Origin: Crossaster papposus
Lineage: Eukaryota > Echinodermata > Asteroidea > Velatida > Solasteridae
Assembly (NCBI GenBank): GCA_037893245.1
Contig: JBAIAA010000693.1
Coordinates: forward strand, 682,001 to 746,000
DNA: 64,000 nucleotides
Direction: 5' to 3'
The first letter of the stretch is position 1. Each line of letters opens with the position of its first letter. The position numbers were made by a program, and so were the translations under genes. The notes below the pieces were generated by a model. That model had not been told where the DNA came from. It searched no databases and worked only from the letters and a program-made list of their open reading frames with translations. Shown piece after piece: positions 10,971 through 22,953 of the stretch.

Positions 10971-12479
10971 AGTAGAAACACTTTTGTTACTAAATCTATG
11001 ACTGAATTAAGCAGTAAATAAAATTGTTGAGTTGGGATTTATTGACATTAACGTTAGAAATGAATTTGGAAATGAATTAGGCCTAACCTGCTATTGCTAC
11101 GTAACTGAAGCCCCATGTAACATCAGGCTAGGCCTAATTAATTAATTAACTAGTTAATTCATTGCCTAACCTTAATCCTATATGCACCATTTGCACGCTA
11201 GCCTTCAAGCTGATGAGACAATCTGATGACATTGGCCTAGCCCTTACATGCCAAAACATGCTAGGCTTAAGTTATAGCCTAGCATGGTTTGGCATACATC
11301 ATTATGTAAATACACTGTGTGACTCAGGGGGGGGGGGCGGAGGGGGGGCCCTTCGAGGCTGTGATTGCGCAACGCTGTGGTACCGTCCATTCTCAAAATA
11401 GGGGGGAACAATTTTCTCACTCGAAAAATAAAGAGTTTTTGGCATCCAATCTTAACATCTTGTCTTTTGTAGTTGTACAAGGTTATTATTTACCTTAATT
11501 TTTATCATCCAATGACAAAAATTGTATTGAAAATGAAAAAAGCAGTCGAAAAAATTAAGCGTTGACGTACCGTTGATTCGCGTGGAGATTGTGCACAAAT
11601 ACTCAAACGACGTTAACAAATACATCCCCTAAAAAGGGCAATAATAATCGATAAATTGTGAAAAATCGTGCTTTGACCCCACTCATTTTTTTCCATGGAT
11701 ACGTTAAAAAAGGATGTAGCAGTAATATACTGAATTTTTAAAAAAATCTGCCTGTGACCCCCTTGCGTTTTATCGTGTTGTTTTCTAACGAAAATGGCAG
11801 AAAATGACATCGCCCCAAAACAAATTCGTGTAGATCGTGCCTGTGTACCTGGCTTTGCGGACGTTATATGAATCACTGAATTCGGGGAGCGAGCGCGGAG
11901 CAAATTTGTACGTGTTTCAATGGCGCGCTTCGAGAGGGCGATCTATACGTATTTACTGTGTGAGATGTGCGACTCATGAGCGTGGAAGAACGAATGAGAT
12001 ACATTTCAACGTTGGTGGCGCACTTTGTTGGGCCCCCCTCCGCCCCCCCCTGGTGTGACTGTGACTAACGCGTTAGACCTAACCTACATGTAGGTTTAAC
12101 GCGTCGACACGCGAGTCATGGCCTCCATGCATGCTGCCCACGCATGTCATGCACGCGGTGTGCACGTGCACATGATGCATATATGCCTAAACAATGTTGA
12201 ATCAGAACAGGCCTTTTCACTAGACGAAATCGTTTAAAATATTGTCATCAACGAAAGCAGTGTGACTTCAGTGTGATCCATGCATGATAATAAAACCATC
12301 TCGGGTATAATAATCAATTTATTGTTGCTTACCTTGTCAAATTTGCTGCCGATCGTGTAAAGTTATACAGGCAGGGAATACATGCGTCAACATGGCGGGC
12401 GAAAGTTTCGACGCGTGATCGCCTCACATAATTGACCAATCAAAAACAGTTTTGCATAACACCGAAGAAAGGTGCTAAT
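10971..12479. other. Non-coding stretch, no gene recognised
   Basis: Only short ORFs without family resemblance are present. There are G/C runs at about 11328-11350 and 12035-12050 (ggggggggg, ccgcccccccc) and taggcctaa-rich AT sequence. I see no promoter, RNA gene or transposon end that I can defend. Confidence 0.4.
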
Positions 12480-12850
12480 TGTATTTGCTAATTCAGTTTA
12501 CGAAGTGTTAATTCGACACCTCAGGTGCACGCTCAGGTGCGCGCTCACAAGTAAAATGTAATAATTTTACACAGAACGGCAATCTCACGAAGTGCATATA
12601 ACAGTATACAAACGTACGAATAAAAAGTGAAGGCTCCGCGTTTTATGTTCTCACGAAGTGCAAAAACAGTTGTAGAACAATCTCACGAAGTGCATACAAC
12701 AGTATACAAACGCACGAGTAATGAGTGAAGGCTCCGCGTTTCAAATTCTGTTACTGCAAATTAATCGAAAATGCCTTGTGAAAAAAGGACCAACTTCAAA
12801 TATTTTCCAGATTTAGAGATTTTTGTCACTTCGTGAGATCATCGTCGATA
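12480..12850. repeat. Orphan array of CACGAAGTG motifs with a 98-bp direct repeat
   Basis: The nearly self-complementary motif CACGAAGTG/CACTTCGTG occurs at least four times (about 12589, 12652, 12688, 12826). A unit containing ctcacgaagtgcatayaac, agtatacaaac and gaaggctccgcgttt is repeated at about 12585 and 12684. The same core motif is found near the ends of transposon elements 1 and 2, so this may be the relic of an end of a related element. No TIR was found here. Confidence 0.6.
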
Positions 12851-13128
12851 TATCTCATGAGATATGGAGGATTTTATTGTAGATTTCTGCACAGATTTAT
12901 GTGATGGTGAATATTTTTTGGGCAGATTTTTTTAAAAGTCGCATATTTTTATTTTAGATTTCAAGTTCTGCGCAGATTTCTTAGTACGCAAATTTGTGCG
13001 ATGTCGCACGGGTGGGCACTACATGTACATGTTCATTGCACATTTAATTCTGCGCAGCTATGTCGCACTCACGTACAGCAGATTTATATGCAGATTTATG
13101 TGCACATTTCTGCCGCGATGTCAGCACA

Positions 13129-13315
13129 TACGACGTTTTTATAGAACCACGACGTTTTGAAAGTACGACGTTTTGAAAGTTTTGAATGTTATGGTGTTCT
13201 AAACCGGACAGGCAACGTCGTGGTTCAACTTTCAAAATGTCGTGGTTCAACCATTCAAAACGTCGTACTTCAACTTTTAAAACGTCGTGGTTCGACATTC
13301 AAAATAAACGTCGTA
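13129..13315. repeat. Array of CGACGTTTTGAAAGT motifs in both orientations
   Basis: About eight variants of a 15-base motif (acgacgttttgaaagt or its complement actttcaaaacgtcgt) are packed into about 185 bases in mixed orientation, immediately outside the left TIR of the Harbinger element. One more copy (actttcaaaacgtcgtg) sits at 20580-20596, immediately outside the right TIR. The motif may therefore be part of the element's true terminus. Confidence 0.75.
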
Positions 13316-13329
13316 CTAGGGTTCTTGCG

Positions 13330-13709
13330 TTTTAGACCGTCAATTACCGTTGTACGTAAGCCAAGCCAATCAACACTTGCGAGTGTTCATGAGGTCAGCG
13401 GTGCTTACGTCCCATCCAATCAACTGTCGGGACTGTACCGTAGCCTATTGTTATTCATAATAAGGTCTGGCATACGATCTACATGATTATTCTAATCATT
13501 AGTATACACACCCTTCTCTCGCTGGTGACTGACACGCCAGATATGTACATGTACAGTGGCGTTTGCAATGACTCCCCGCTTCTATTGTTCCAAGGCTAGG
13601 TACAATGGGATACGTACATAGCGGGAATTTCAATGGTATTTGCAACACTGATGCGGGTTGTCAGGATCAAACCATTTCAAATGCAGGGAACACGAACGCC
13701 TGCCAGTTG
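13330..13709 (+). repeat. Left terminal inverted repeat of the Harbinger element
   Basis: Reads ttttagaccgtcaattaccg and continues through tgttcatgaggtcagcggtg, aaggtctggcatacgatcta and aaatgcagggaacac. Each of these phrases recurs, inverted and with few changes, in 20191-20579. The arms differ by scattered substitutions and small indels. Confidence 0.9.
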
Positions 13710-14304
13710 TTTACGCAGTGTCAGTGTGGTAACATTGTACCGTAAAGTGGGAAACCTTGGTAAATATTTTTAGACAATTTACAATATATATCTGCATATC
13801 AAACAATAACGTTATATTTTCCGTGTTGGGTTTCAGAGTTGGGTTTGAGCCAACATATATTTTTTGACCCTAAAAAAAAATCCGTTTTCACACAACAACA
13901 AAACAAATATATATGTGTTTCGACTGAATGTAGATTTGGGATAACTTTGGCAACCACCGTATTATAAATCAAGCTAAAATATCGATTTGATTCCTCAAAC
14001 ACCCCAGAATTTTCTGAAAAGCTAAAATTGACGATTGCCCTCTATAAACACAATGAAATTCAGGGTTGATCCTTTCCATAAATAAACCCCCCCAAATGTC
14101 CACAAAAAACAAGTAAAACCATCAACAAAAAATTATTGGCATGTAGTGGCCAAAGTTACACGTACAGCATGACAAAGTTGCCTCATTTTAGGGTATGTTT
14201 GGGGTGGGGTGTACGTGTATGGGTTCTGATGTGAGTTAATATACCCCAAGTTTTCTCTCCCCGGGGTGGAAATGGAATAGGCTACACCAGTTAATGCATC
14301 CCTG
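13710..14304. other. Harbinger 5' non-coding region
   Basis: AT-rich sequence between the left TIR and the transposase ORF. It presumably holds the promoter and 5' untranslated region; I cannot point to a clear TATA box. Confidence 0.4.
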
Positions 14305-16005
14305 GTGCAGATGTGCGTCTTTTACCATGACCATGTGCTTGAGTTGTACATCTTGACATTGAACCTTGACATTGAAACCTTACAGTTTCTGCAAATTTCT
14401 GTGACGGTTAAAGCAAAAATGGATCTGAACGTGGTGTTTATGTTCATAACCCTTGTTTATCAGTTTCTCTTCTTTGTTCACGCCCCACCGGGGGGATATT
14501 TGGCCAGCGAAGACGAGTGCTTCCTTTGGAATTCATTTTTCAGCATATTCGCGCTTTTTTTAAGTTCATGTATATTTGGTTTGCCAGCTCCCGTTACAAG
14601 ACTGTACTCTTTGCTTTTTCCTGATTTTGCTGGACAAGATGATATTAACCCACGATATTTTTTCGCCGAAGTCATCCAAGATCCTGCTCGATTTTTTCGT
14701 CTGACTGGAGAAACTCCGGAATCTCTAGCAAGGATAGTTGTTGCTTTACAACCATACATGACCAACGGTGGTCAAGGAAGAAGGCATCGACATCAGGGAA
14801 GGAACCGGGTGCTAATGGCTATCATGTGGCTCAGACAATATCCCACATATGACATTCTTGGATCGATATTTAACATGTCTGGAACAGCGGTTTCGCGAGA
14901 CATTTATGTAGTCGTCCCCCTCCTGTGGTACCACTTTAAATCACATATTACATGGCCCACCACGCAGGAGTGGCTAACTTACAGTGGCAGATGGGAAATG
15001 TTCCCAAATGCAGTAGGCGCTATTGACGGGACTCTTCATGAAATTGAACGCCCTCAAACAGAGCCGCAACACAACTTCTATAGTGGATACGCTCACTATC
15101 ACTGTTTGAGCACCCAGGTAAATACACTTTAAAATGCATCAATTTGACATTTCCCATTTAAAAGCTGTTGTTGAGATACAAACATGTAGGTTTGTTGTGG
15201 ACAGTGTAGCCTATGCACGTATATTAATTTATTGAAGTGGGACATGCAGTTTTCTATATTTGTTCACAGGGTAATTTTGTTTAGATTTGAGACTGTTAAA
15301 AGGAAAAAAATAAATAAAAAAATGACAAATTAGACAGAACAGTCTGTTTTGATATGCTGTGAATCCCCAGTACGTAATCGTTTAGTGTTGTACACATTAT
15401 TACTGAGTGGGTTTTTCGACGTCTGTCATGCCCTCTCCTTATAGTTCTATGTTAAAAAATGTTATGTTAAGACTAATTATTTGGAAGTTTGTTTGACTTT
15501 AATATGAGGACAACTAAGTAAGGTCTCATGAAGCTTGTCCTGTACATGCATTGATAACAAGTATTATTATTATTTTTCCATGCAGGTCATCATCGACAAC
15601 AGAAGAAACATTCGTTATGTTCAAAGCGGGTTCATGGGACATCTTAATGACGCTGGACAATACTTGTTGTTGCCTAGCATTGGACCTGGCCGTGAGCTCG
15701 ACTTTCCGGCGGACGTGTATATTCTAGGGGACAACGGGTACGCCAACCGATATCCAGTGATGACCAAGTTTAGACGAGACCAGATAAGACGGGCAGAAAA
15801 CGAGGACGAGCGACTGGCCATGACAATGTTTAATCAGGAACATTGCAGCTGCAGAGTTCATGTGGAACATGTGATCGGATACCTCAAGACATACAGAGCT
15901 GTAAAAGAGGTGTACCGGCACCCACGTTGGCTAATGCCCATCATATGTGAACTATGCGCCTTTTTAGCACAGAGGCATATTGTCCTTACTGATACACTTC
16001 ATTAA
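14305..16005 (+). CDS. Harbinger DDE transposase, two exons
   Basis: Exon 1 is 14305-15117 (donor CAG|GTAAAT) and exon 2 is 15586-16005 (acceptor tgcag|GTC); the junction is phase 0 and gives about 410 residues. The PIF/Harbinger nuclease motifs are in place: first Asp in AVGAIDGTLHEI near the end of exon 1, second Asp in ILGDNGYANRYPVMT, and Glu in RVHVEHVIGYLK near the C-terminus. A helical region before the catalytic part (RNRVLMAIMWLRQYPTY ... FNMSGTAVSRDI) looks like the usual helix-turn-helix. Family knowledge: the enzyme cuts and pastes the element and works with the MYB-like partner. An internal Met (MDLNVV) about 38 codons in may be the real start. No internal stop was seen, so the gene looks intact. 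Confidence 0.9.
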
Positions 16006-18355
16006 TTCATTGTATTTATTTCTGACGAAATTTAGACATTGAATTAGTCTCAATACTCAAGATCTATAGCAGTTTCTATGGATATATGTGAAGTTTTGTG
16101 TTGCTTCAGTTGGTCTCAATTTGATATTAGTGACGATCACTTTTAAAGCTATTTTATTATCTCATATTTGCGCATGATTTAGTTTGCGCATGTGCTTCAT
16201 GTTATTAAATGTTTGGGATGACCGACGTAATCACCCTTCAAAATAATAAGATATTGAACAAAAATACCTACCACGGATCAATTACAGAACAGCAAATATT
16301 GTGCTCCTCACACAAAATCATTTTTGCAATTAGTTACCCTGTTATTATTTCTGGATAGATGTTTTCGTTAGACATCTTATTCAAAAAAAAATACATTCAT
16401 CCCACATAAATAGCAATTGGCTTCAGCACTGATCATTCTGAAATGCCTTGTTTGTAAATTGATTTGTTTGAGGAAGGGGTGGCAACAATCATTTGTTTTT
16501 CTAATTTCATTTTTATTTCTGTTTAATTTTCAACAATATGAGCCACTTCCTTTACGTGTTTGTTTTTAGTATTGCTCTGAACATAGATCTCAAGAAGTAC
16601 GATGACGTCGGATGAAAGATAAGTGGGCTTAATGGGGGCCCATTATGTACTTTTTGGTACACTCTTTGAAACTTTCAGGGTCACACATGGATACACTAAC
16701 AAGTTCACGCACACTTGATGCCATTTTTACGACCCTTTTATTAGCGGAGCCATGGCGTTAACAAGTTGGGCTTGTTGTCAAAACAAAATCTCGATAATTT
16801 TAGTTTTCTTTTTACATTTGGACAGCTAACCAAATGTTGCACCAGATACAAAAAGCAACTCCAGAACTCCATGCCTCTTTTGGGGTGGGGCCACATTTTA
16901 CAAAAGTAGGGGGTGGAAAGGCAAAAGCGTAATATTTACTTGAAACAGACTATTTTGGTGCAGTTTTTCAATCCAATATATTAAACTGATTGACAGAATA
17001 TCTACATGTCAAATTGAGCAGATTTTGTTCGCTTTTGGGGGCGTGTCACAATTTTGTTTTATAAAATATATTTCCATATTTTATATGTTATATTATAACC
17101 AAAAAAACACAATCTAACCCAATTTTGATTTGTAAGGTATTAAAGAAACACAAATATCAAGCTTTGTAGGCCTAATGGTTATATTTCATTTTAGATGATG
17201 TTCCTTTGATTTTAGGCGAAAAGCTAAATTTCCAAAAACGCTTTATGAAAAAAAGTGATTTCTTATTAAAGACCAGTTTTAAGTCATTTATTCTCTGAAA
17301 TCAGTAAAAAATTAAAGTTTATACAAGAAATGTATACCTTTACGTGTATCCCAAACTATTTGACAACTGAAATGTACATAATATTTGAATATTCTATCAT
17401 ATTTACCCATTTTCTGGTTTTTTTCCCCTTTCCTTAAATCCTTTAAACATTTTGCTACAATCATCCGCAAGATTCCAATTTGTGTGCCGGATCATGATTA
17501 AAAGAATAAAAACATAAAAAGAATTCCTGAGAATCCGCGAACAATGGTCACCACAACTGAGAGAACATCGCATATATATTTCTTCATTAAAAAGTGAGAT
17601 TTTTATATAGGAAAATATATGAAAATTAAATTCCAAGTTTTCTTAATCAATTCTAGTCCCATATTCCTAGATTTTCGTTCCCCTCCCCTGTCCGTGGATA
17701 ACTACAAAAACATACAAATAAACTCTGTTGTCAATGTACAAGCATTTACAACTCCAAAATCTTTCTTATAATAAGATCCATGCTTAAGCCAATTTTACCT
17801 ATTAAATGCAAATGTTGAATTGCTATTTTTTAGGATGATCAATAATTGTCACTTTCAAATAGATATCGAACGAAAAATAATTACAGAGCCACCTATGTAA
17901 AAGGGAATTGTGTGTTACACATAAACAAATACTCTAATTAATAAATTACTGCCATTATTTTGTTTGATTTTTTAGGGGTTCGCTATCTCAGTCATAGCAA
18001 TTCAACATTTGGATTCATTTTTGCAAGGTAAAATGGGTTTCAATACGGATTATATCTTTTTGAAATGTTCACTTGATGCGACTCTAAAACAATTGTTTGT
18101 GTGTAACACTATTTTAAGATTAGGGTTTAAAAAGATTAGCTTAAAAAATAAGCAAATGTTTAAAATAACGCACATGGCTCTCTCGGCAAGGTCAGAAAAT
18201 GTTACAATAAAAAGTAGGCCTATACATCTTTCTGTTTAGAATATCTTTTGGCAAGAAACGCAATACATGTATATTCAATGCATACAACTGGTATAAATGT
18301 TTTAGACAACACATAATTCGAAAAAAGGTACTCTCTTGGTAAAAACGTTAATACA
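16006..18355. other. Harbinger internal non-coding region between convergent genes
   Basis: About 2.3 kb of AT-rich sequence between the 3' ends of the transposase and the MYB-like gene. No ORF with coding character, RNA gene or nested element was recognised. Confidence 0.5.
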
Positions 18356-20015
18356 TCACTCCTCTTGTTCATTCCGGTTGTCTCGCATGTAATCGTTGAG
18401 GGCATGCATGGTGCGCATCAGCTCACGTGTTACCATGGGGAGAGTCTGCTGAACATAGGTTCTGAATGCAGTGTGGCTTTCACGGATAACTTCATGTAGA
18501 GGTTGTCTCCCGTGGTTGGCTCTTGGAGGGGGTATGTGATTCTCAGCTGGCACAGGTTGTGGTGGAAGTGGACGGTCACGAAACTCTCCGTGTTGTGGCT
18601 GTGGCTGTGGCTGTGGTTGAAGTGGACGGTCACGCGGCTCTTCGTGTTGTGGCTGTGGCTGTGGTTGAAGTGGACGGTCACGAGGCTCTTCGTGTTGTGG
18701 CTGTGGCTGTGGTTGAAGCGGACGGTCACGAGGCTCTTCGTGTTGTGGCTGTGGCTGTGGTTGAAGCGGACGGTCACGAGGCTCTTCGTGTTGTGGCTGT
18801 GGCTGTGGTTGAAGCGGACGGTCACGAGGCTCTTCGTGTTGTGGCTGTGGTTGAAGCGGGCGGTTATGAGGCTCTTCGTGTTGTGGCTCTGGCTCTGGCT
18901 GTGGTTGTGGTTGAAGCGGACGGTCACGAGGCTCTTCATCACGAGGTTCGCCTTGTTGTTGTTGCTGTGGATGTGGCTGCGGCTGTGGAGGAAGCGGACG
19001 GTCACGAGGCTCAGCATGTTGTTCAGGCTGCGGCTGTAATGCAGGTAGGGCTTGCACAAAGCGCTGTCGTCTTTCCTGCGGGTTTCCCGGTGCTGCGTAC
19101 CCCGGTGCTGCGTACCGCATCTCTCTTTGTCTCTGATCTTGGAGTCTGTAAAAGAATGAAACGACATAAAATATAAAAAAATAACAATAATAACATGTTA
19201 CAGGCTATCAGACGTGTTACACTTTAGCATGGACAATATATACTACGAAATCTGTCTATATTTCAATATTATGTGCCCTCTTTGCTCTCCCTCTCCCCCC
19301 CCCCCCCCTCCTCCTCTCACACACACACGCACACATGTTTGTACATGCACACGCTATAGAGTATACACTTGGCATGCCGAGGGAAAATAAGACCTTAATG
19401 TTGTCTCAGCTGTTGTGATAGGAATTAAATTTGACCTTAAACATTTCTACGACCACTTGCATAACATTATATAAGTTAGATCTAAACTTTTAATCGTATC
19501 ATTTTGATACCAGTGTATTTTTGAAAATTCGGTAGCATAGGCATATAACTTTAAAATTGCTACGTTACAGGTTAAATAAAATATGTTTAGAACCACACAT
19601 TGCATAAACTCACATACAGACTTATAAAGCGATGTTTAAAATTATCTGTAAACGTCCGGGCGGATGGGCTAACAGATCAACGGGCAGATCGGACAGGGCT
19701 ACGAAATAATACAAAATCGAGTTCAACCGCCCTAAAAACAGATATGCAATTTCTTTTAACGATGTCAGAAAATGAATGACAAGAGCGACAAAGAAATTTT
19801 ACTGGGAACACCTACCGTACTACATCGCGAAAGATCACCTCTCGAACTCTCCTCCGCAGTTGAACGTTGTTCCTCTGGATGTAAAAGCCCCGGAGGTCAT
19901 CATCCGAGTTGTTTCGGACGTGCTCCACCACCATGGCCCAGTTATTGCCATGCTGCTGGTAGCCGTCTACGATGTGCCTTCGCTCTTCTGGGGACACAAG
20001 GAACCGAGCTGCCAT
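18356..20015 (-). CDS. Harbinger MYB/SANT-like accessory protein, two exons
   Basis: Exon 1 is 20015-19816 (donor CG|GTAGGT) and exon 2 is 19145-18356 (acceptor tttacag|ACT); the split Arg codon is completed correctly. The N-terminus (FLVSPEERRHIVDGYQQHGN, then W-A-M-V-V-E-H-V) looks like a MYB/SANT or trihelix DNA-binding domain. A long Pro/Gln/Glu-rich region with a 16-residue tandem repeat (EEPRDRPLQPQPQPQH) follows, then a helical C-terminus (HEVIRESHTAFRTYVQQTLP ... LMRTMHALNDYM). Family knowledge: Harbinger elements usually carry such a protein, which helps carry the transposase to the nucleus and to the element ends. In exon 2 all reading frames are open across the repeat, so the antisense ORFs there are shadows. 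Confidence 0.85.
18600..18930 (-). repeat. 48-bp coding minisatellite, about 6-7 units
   Basis: A 48-base unit (gaagcggacggtcacgaggc ... ctgtggctgtggtt on the plus strand) is repeated with little divergence. Some units lack a ctgtgg hexamer or carry an extra one. It encodes the 16-residue repeat of the MYB-like protein, and the length differences keep the frame. Confidence 0.9.
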
Positions 20016-20190
20016 TTTTGTTGCGCTTCAATGCTGTTTTCATTCATTTCTTATTTGTTTGGTACGTCTGACAGTAGGCCCCCCTAATAAAAAAAACCAT
20101 ATGGGCTTTGCGTGGACGGCACGAATAATCATCAGGGACAAACATTCCCTGTGGAAGCTTGATTTATATACTCTATACTTGGTGTAAGTA

Positions 20191-20579
20191 ATTACCAGGC
20201 CTATGTGTTCCCTGCATTTAAAGTGGTTTGATCCTCAAAACCAAAAGCCGCATGTTGAAAATATCCCATTGAAATTCCCGCTATGTATAGTACACGTACG
20301 TATTCCATTGTACCTTGTAACAATAGAAGCGGGCCGGGCGTCATTGTAAGCGCCAGCGTACACATATAGTGAGTGTGTCAGTCACTAGCGGGAGGGCGTG
20401 TGTATACTAATAATTATAATAATCATGTAGATCGTATGCCAGACCTTATTACGAATAACAATAAGCTACGGTACAGTCCCGATAGTTCATTGGATGGGAC
20501 GTAAGCACCGCTGACCTCATGAACACTCACAAGTGCTGATTGGCTAGGCTAACGTACAACGGTAATTGACCGTCTAAAA
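20191..20579 (-). repeat. Right terminal inverted repeat of the Harbinger element
   Basis: Inverted copy of 13330-13709. It ends outward with cggtaattgaccgtctaaaa. Differences are mainly substitutions plus a few short indels. Confidence 0.9.
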
Positions 20580-20920
20580 CTTTCAAAACGTCGTGCGCTT
20601 TTACCTGGCTCAAGGTAGCCGCGTATTCGGCCGGATCTCTCCGCGCGGATTCAGTCCGCATTCACCAAAAGGCGACAAATATTTAATACATGCTGCAAAA
20701 GGTGATGCATTTTCTAAAAAGGTTTATGTAAATTTATTTAAATAATTTTTCGAAATAAACCGTAAATATAACAATACTTTTTCAAACCCTTTCAAATCAT
20801 ACAGCATATTAGCCACACTTGTTTAACCTTTCCTGTAATTTTGATGAAAAATTACAGTTAAATTAGCTGCCTAATAAACTAAGTAATCCTACTTCGAGTT
20901 ATTTTTATAAATTTGGAAAT

Positions 20921-21275
20921 GAGAATGCAACATTTAAAACAAAATATACCTCAGATGTTATCAAAAACTCATACTTTTATTTCATCATCTTATTTCATAA
21001 TCTACAAGATAATGTTACTGGGCAAACTTAATGTGGGTATAGGCTTCAGCCGAACACTTATTAGTGCCTAATTAGCCCGTTAAATAAATCTCCTGTTCAA
21101 TGCAGCATTGTAATGCGTTTTTTGGCTTCGAGTATATCTGCCTCTTTAAAACAAAGTGTACATCACCTGTTATTCAAACCTCATATTTGTATTTCATGAT
21201 CTACGAGATCATGTTTCTGGGCACACTTAATTTTGGTATAGACTTCAGCCGAACAGTAATTAGTGCACTCGCACT
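20921..21275 (+). repeat. Diverged tandem duplication, about 150-bp units
   Basis: Phrases recur in order in 20921-21075 and 21120-21270: ttaaaacaaa, tttatttcat, tctac(a/g)agat(a/c)atgtt, ctgggca(a/c)acttaat, ggtatag(g/a)cttcagccgaaca and attagtgc. No coding content was recognised. Confidence 0.7.
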
Positions 21276-21548
21276 TGGTTGGGCTTATTTGCAATGTTCT
21301 CGGTGAATCAGTTTCGTCAATCAACAATTTCAACAATTAATTTCACCACGCCAGATTTTATGAGAACGATAACTGTTACTTTATTTAATAACACAACAGC
21401 CCTTTAACTAAGTTCTGCATCATTAAATGGATCCTAGTTGTTTGTCAGCTTAGATCGTTAGGTAAAAGACGGTTTCAGACCGTGTCCATAATTTTTTTTT
21501 TTTCCACCTAATATCGCCCCATAATTCTTTGCGATACATAGCACACTT

Positions 21549-22140
21549 CGTCAGCGTCACCACGAAGTAACCTTAACCTGCTAAAGCGGCAATTTTAACA
21601 TTTGTAGAAAACAGCCTCTAAAGCTCAACGCATTTTGTAACGGTGATTTTAACTGCTTTTAGGAGTTCAAATGTTTATATATTATGAAGAGTGGAAAAGT
21701 ATGATTTAAATTAGGTATATTCACAATTTTTTTAATCAGAGATACTGTTAACACAACATTATAAACACATTAATGTTTACGTCACTTCGTGAAAACTCAG
21801 AAACAGGATTGGTAATCTTGTGCGCGCTTAGAGTTACTTCGTGAAAACTAGAAAGCTGGAAGGTCATTATTTTGTGTGCATACACAGAGGTTTGTGTTAC
21901 TTCGTGAAAACGCAGAATCACCGTCACCGCGAAGTAAACACAAATCGATACGCGCGACCCACTTCTGGCGTTTTCACGAAGTAACGCAAAGCCCATAGCT
22001 AATACACATGAATAGCGTCACTTCGTGAAAACTCGAAAACAGCGTACCTGATTTTGTAAGTTTTTACGAAGTGACGCTATCCGTGTGTATTAGCTATGAG
22101 GTTTGCGTTACTTCGTGAAAACGCCAGAAGTGGGTCGCGC
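21549..22140. promoter_or_regulatory. Element 1 left end: TIR plus ACTTCGTGAAAAC array
   Basis: After the TIR, the motif ttacttcgtgaaaac or its complement gttttcacgaagtaa occurs about eight times between 21780 and 22125. Two longer arms (about 21950-22015 and 22065-22145) are themselves inverted (gcgcgacccacttctggcg / cgccagaagtgggtcgcgcg). Such arrays are typical of transposase-binding subterminal sites; binding is inferred. Confidence 0.75.
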
Positions 22141-22629
22141 GTATCACATTATTGTGTGGAATAATATAATTATTGATAACAAACAGTCAATTATGAACTT
22201 TTAAAGTTTGATTTATTGAAGGTTTTCGTATAATCGTTCTTTTCTTTCCGAAGTGTGACCTCTTAGTATACCCCAATGAGTAATAAAAAGCCCGGCGTAT
22301 GATTTACACCAAAAACCGTAGAAGAAAAGATAACGATTTGGTCATGATTTGAAACTCGAACATTTATTGTAATATATAAAATTGACAATTTCAACATTTT
22401 ATTTCATTTACGAACTATTTTACAGTATACTTTGTTCACAAAATTAATGTCCACAACGTTGTCTTACAACAAAAGTCAAAGCTCAACACAGGTCAAGTTA
22501 TCCTTTTTCAAATTAAATGAATGTAATAGTTGTCGGTTGAACAAATTAAAATTGTACAATTCGTATATTTTGTTTTAAATTACATTTCTCGATATCATTA
22601 CTACAATATAGTCTGACCGCCATATAAAT

Positions 22630-22945
22630 ACTTCTTTGTAAAACAAGTCTAAAATTAAGTCCAATTTATGGTTTCTTGGCTGTAATTGGTTTTAAATCGA
22701 CGTTTAAATAATAAATAATTCATTTTAAAAGTTCATTGTAAAACAAGTCCAAGTTATGGTTTCACGGCTGTAATTGTTTTAAATTAACGTTTAAATAGTT
22801 CACTGTAAATAGTTCATTGTAAAACAAGTCCACGGTATCGCTTGGCGCTGTTTTTTTAAGTTAACGTTTAAATAGTTCATTGTAAACAGTTTATTGTAAA
22901 AGTCCATGTTATAGTTTCAAGGCTGTAATTTGAAATTAACATTTA
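22630..22945 (+). repeat. Degenerate tandem repeat (gttcattgtaaaacaagtcc units)
   Basis: Four or five diverged units share attgtaaaacaagtcc, gttatggtttcacggctgta and attaacgtttaaata. The array is interrupted by a foldback element at 22954-23620 and resumes with a further unit at 23691-23770. Confidence 0.7.
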
Positions 22946-22953
22946 AAAAAGGT

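Larger units (their letters stand above)
13330..20579. mobile_element. PIF/Harbinger DNA transposon, about 7.25 kb
   Basis: Long imperfect inverted repeats bound the element (13330-13709 and 20191-20579). Between them lie the two genes typical of PIF/Harbinger elements: a DDE transposase (14305-16005, plus) and a MYB/SANT-like protein (18356-20015, minus), transcribed toward each other. The exact outer ends and the expected 3-bp target duplication could not be fixed, because a short-motif array adjoins the left TIR and a single copy of the same motif the right. Confidence 0.9.

Noticed and set aside
11162-12058. Short ORFs between 11.1 and 12.1 kb
   Set aside because: They have no family resemblance and include poly-Gly or poly-Pro from G/C runs; they are considered non-coding.
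18503-19176. Long plus-strand ORFs across the MYB-like gene (178 and 217 codons)
   Set aside because: They are open only because the 48-bp repeat lacks stops in all frames; splice phases and domain content support the minus strand.
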